From contig NC_092589.1 in assembly GCF_047663525.1 (NCBI RefSeq), positions 29,571,001 through 29,635,000 of the forward strand: a stretch of 64,000 nucleotides of DNA. The letters run 5' to 3'. Origin of the DNA: Anas platyrhynchos (taxonomy: Eukaryota > Chordata > Aves > Anseriformes > Anatidae). Both the position numbers and the translations under genes were made by a program. This document shows, in pieces, positions 63,231 to 64,000 of this stretch. The notes beneath the pieces were generated by a model that did no database searches, was not told the origin of the DNA, and saw nothing but the letters and a program-made list of their open reading frames with translations. Numbering within the stretch: position 1 is the first letter of the stretch; each line of letters starts with the position of its first letter.

Positions 63231-63234
63231 CAAT
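63231..63234. repeat. possible target-site duplication, right copy (CAAT)
   Basis: CAAT directly follows the LTR terminus TTATTACA and matches 62473-62476. Confidence 0.45.
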
Positions 63235-64000
63235 GAATCAGCCTGCCATGAAAATAGCAGTGTAGGAAGACCTACAAGATGCCACACTGGGGGCCTCCTG
63301 CTTCCACTCAGGAGCAGCACTGACACTCAGCTTTGCCCTTGGTCCTGGCCTAAGCTGCACTGCAGCTATGCATTTGCCAGGCCATACATCAGGCTGATTG
63401 GACCCATTGACTTGGCTGCCTTGTGTCTGGACTGCTGATTGGCCCTGGCTGTTCCCTGGTAATTGCACACGAGTGTAGGAAGTCACAGAAAATTCCACCT
63501 CTACAATAAGTTAAAGGTAATGAAAACCCAGGGAAGTCCTTCTGGCAATCATTTGTTTTGCTTCTTTTTAACCCTTTGTCTACTGATTCTACTATACTTA
63601 AATTCCAGATATCTTTAACTATATATCCTTGATTTCAGAGGTTTACAGTGTGAAGTTACATTTCTATTTAACATTCTGGGTTATAGTGAAGCTATTTTAA
63701 CGTCTAAACAAATTCACCAGCTCTGCTCAGCTACACTCAGTAGTCATCTTTATAGTACTGATGATTTACAGAAAGAAGTAAATTACCTGGTTCCACATCC
63801 TTTACAAGCTACTGCTAACTCCAAACACTCTCACTCTTTCTCTGCTCTGTAGAGCAGCAAAATAAGCTAGTTTACACCATTAAATCAGCAGTCTGCTTTT
63901 CAAAATGAAGACTATAAATGTAGACGGAAAGTTGTTTTTCCTTATAGATAAATACACCTTCTTAACCATAAAAAAGTATCTCCAAAATGCACTTGACTGT

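Larger units (their letters stand above)
60787..64000 (-). other. OPN3: OPN3 last intron (partial)
   Basis: The AG at 60787-60788 (minus strand) is preceded by a pyrimidine-rich tract. I see no upstream OPN3 exon on the minus strand up to 64000; the TM6/TM7 block with NPVIY is not present, so the intron continues past the window. It contains a solo LTR in antisense (62477-63230). The rest, 60789-62470 and 63235-64000, shows no recognised feature except short purine tracts near 61183-61200. Confidence 0.75.

Noticed and set aside
1..64000. CRISPR arrays, operons, phage or insertion-sequence features
   Set aside because: The window is vertebrate nuclear DNA. There are no regularly spaced repeats with unique spacers and no prokaryotic gene layout.
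60787..64000. OPN3 exon 3 (TM6/TM7 with NPVIY) within the window
   Set aside because: Looked for on the minus strand and not found. It must lie beyond the right edge.

Overview
This window is eukaryotic, and its repeats and genes point to a bird. It carries several CR1 LINE fragments, including the typical CR1 3' end with ATTCTGTG tail repeats. It also carries solo LTRs of avian endogenous-retrovirus type and two vertebrate genes. Most of the window is AT-rich and shows no coding signal. I saw no bacterial, phage, CRISPR or operon-like structure. The species cannot be fixed from sequence alone.

Left part (1-13 kb): non-coding DNA with a GATA microsatellite inside a long perfect inverted repeat (about 2.76-2.92 kb). 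A complete solo LTR of ERVL type (4369-5428) follows, flanked by a 5-bp target duplication. Then comes a CR1 locus (about 6.74-8.16 kb) in which a minus-strand reverse-transcriptase segment sits head to head with a plus-strand 3' segment. The roughly 235 bp between them are unexplained and hold five ACGTG cores.

Gene 1 (13.1-15.2 kb): PIGM, encoding the catalytic subunit of GPI mannosyltransferase I, in one uninterrupted coding exon on the plus strand. It lies in a strong CpG island with a GC box and an NRF1-like site upstream, a perfect Kozak start and a consensus polyadenylation signal.

Middle (15.2-59.5 kb): about 44 kb in which I recognise no gene. It contains microsatellites, a degenerate minisatellite, poly-A tracts, a 21-bp tandem duplication, two short CR1 tails in opposite orientations, and AT-rich stretches that might be conserved regulatory DNA.

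Right part (59.5-64 kb): the last coding exon of OPN3 (encephalopsin) on the minus strand (60523-60786), with a good splice acceptor. An old same-strand CR1 copy lies just beyond the stop codon. The last intron runs off the right edge and holds a second solo LTR (about 62477-63230) in antisense. The other OPN3 exons must lie past position 64000.

The two genes do not share a pathway: PIGM works in the ER on GPI anchors, and OPN3 is an opsin-family GPCR. The main organisational point is their proximity, and the absence of recognisable KMO exons next to OPN3, where human has KMO. I did not find a convincing novel system. The observations below are mostly structural and are scored modestly.
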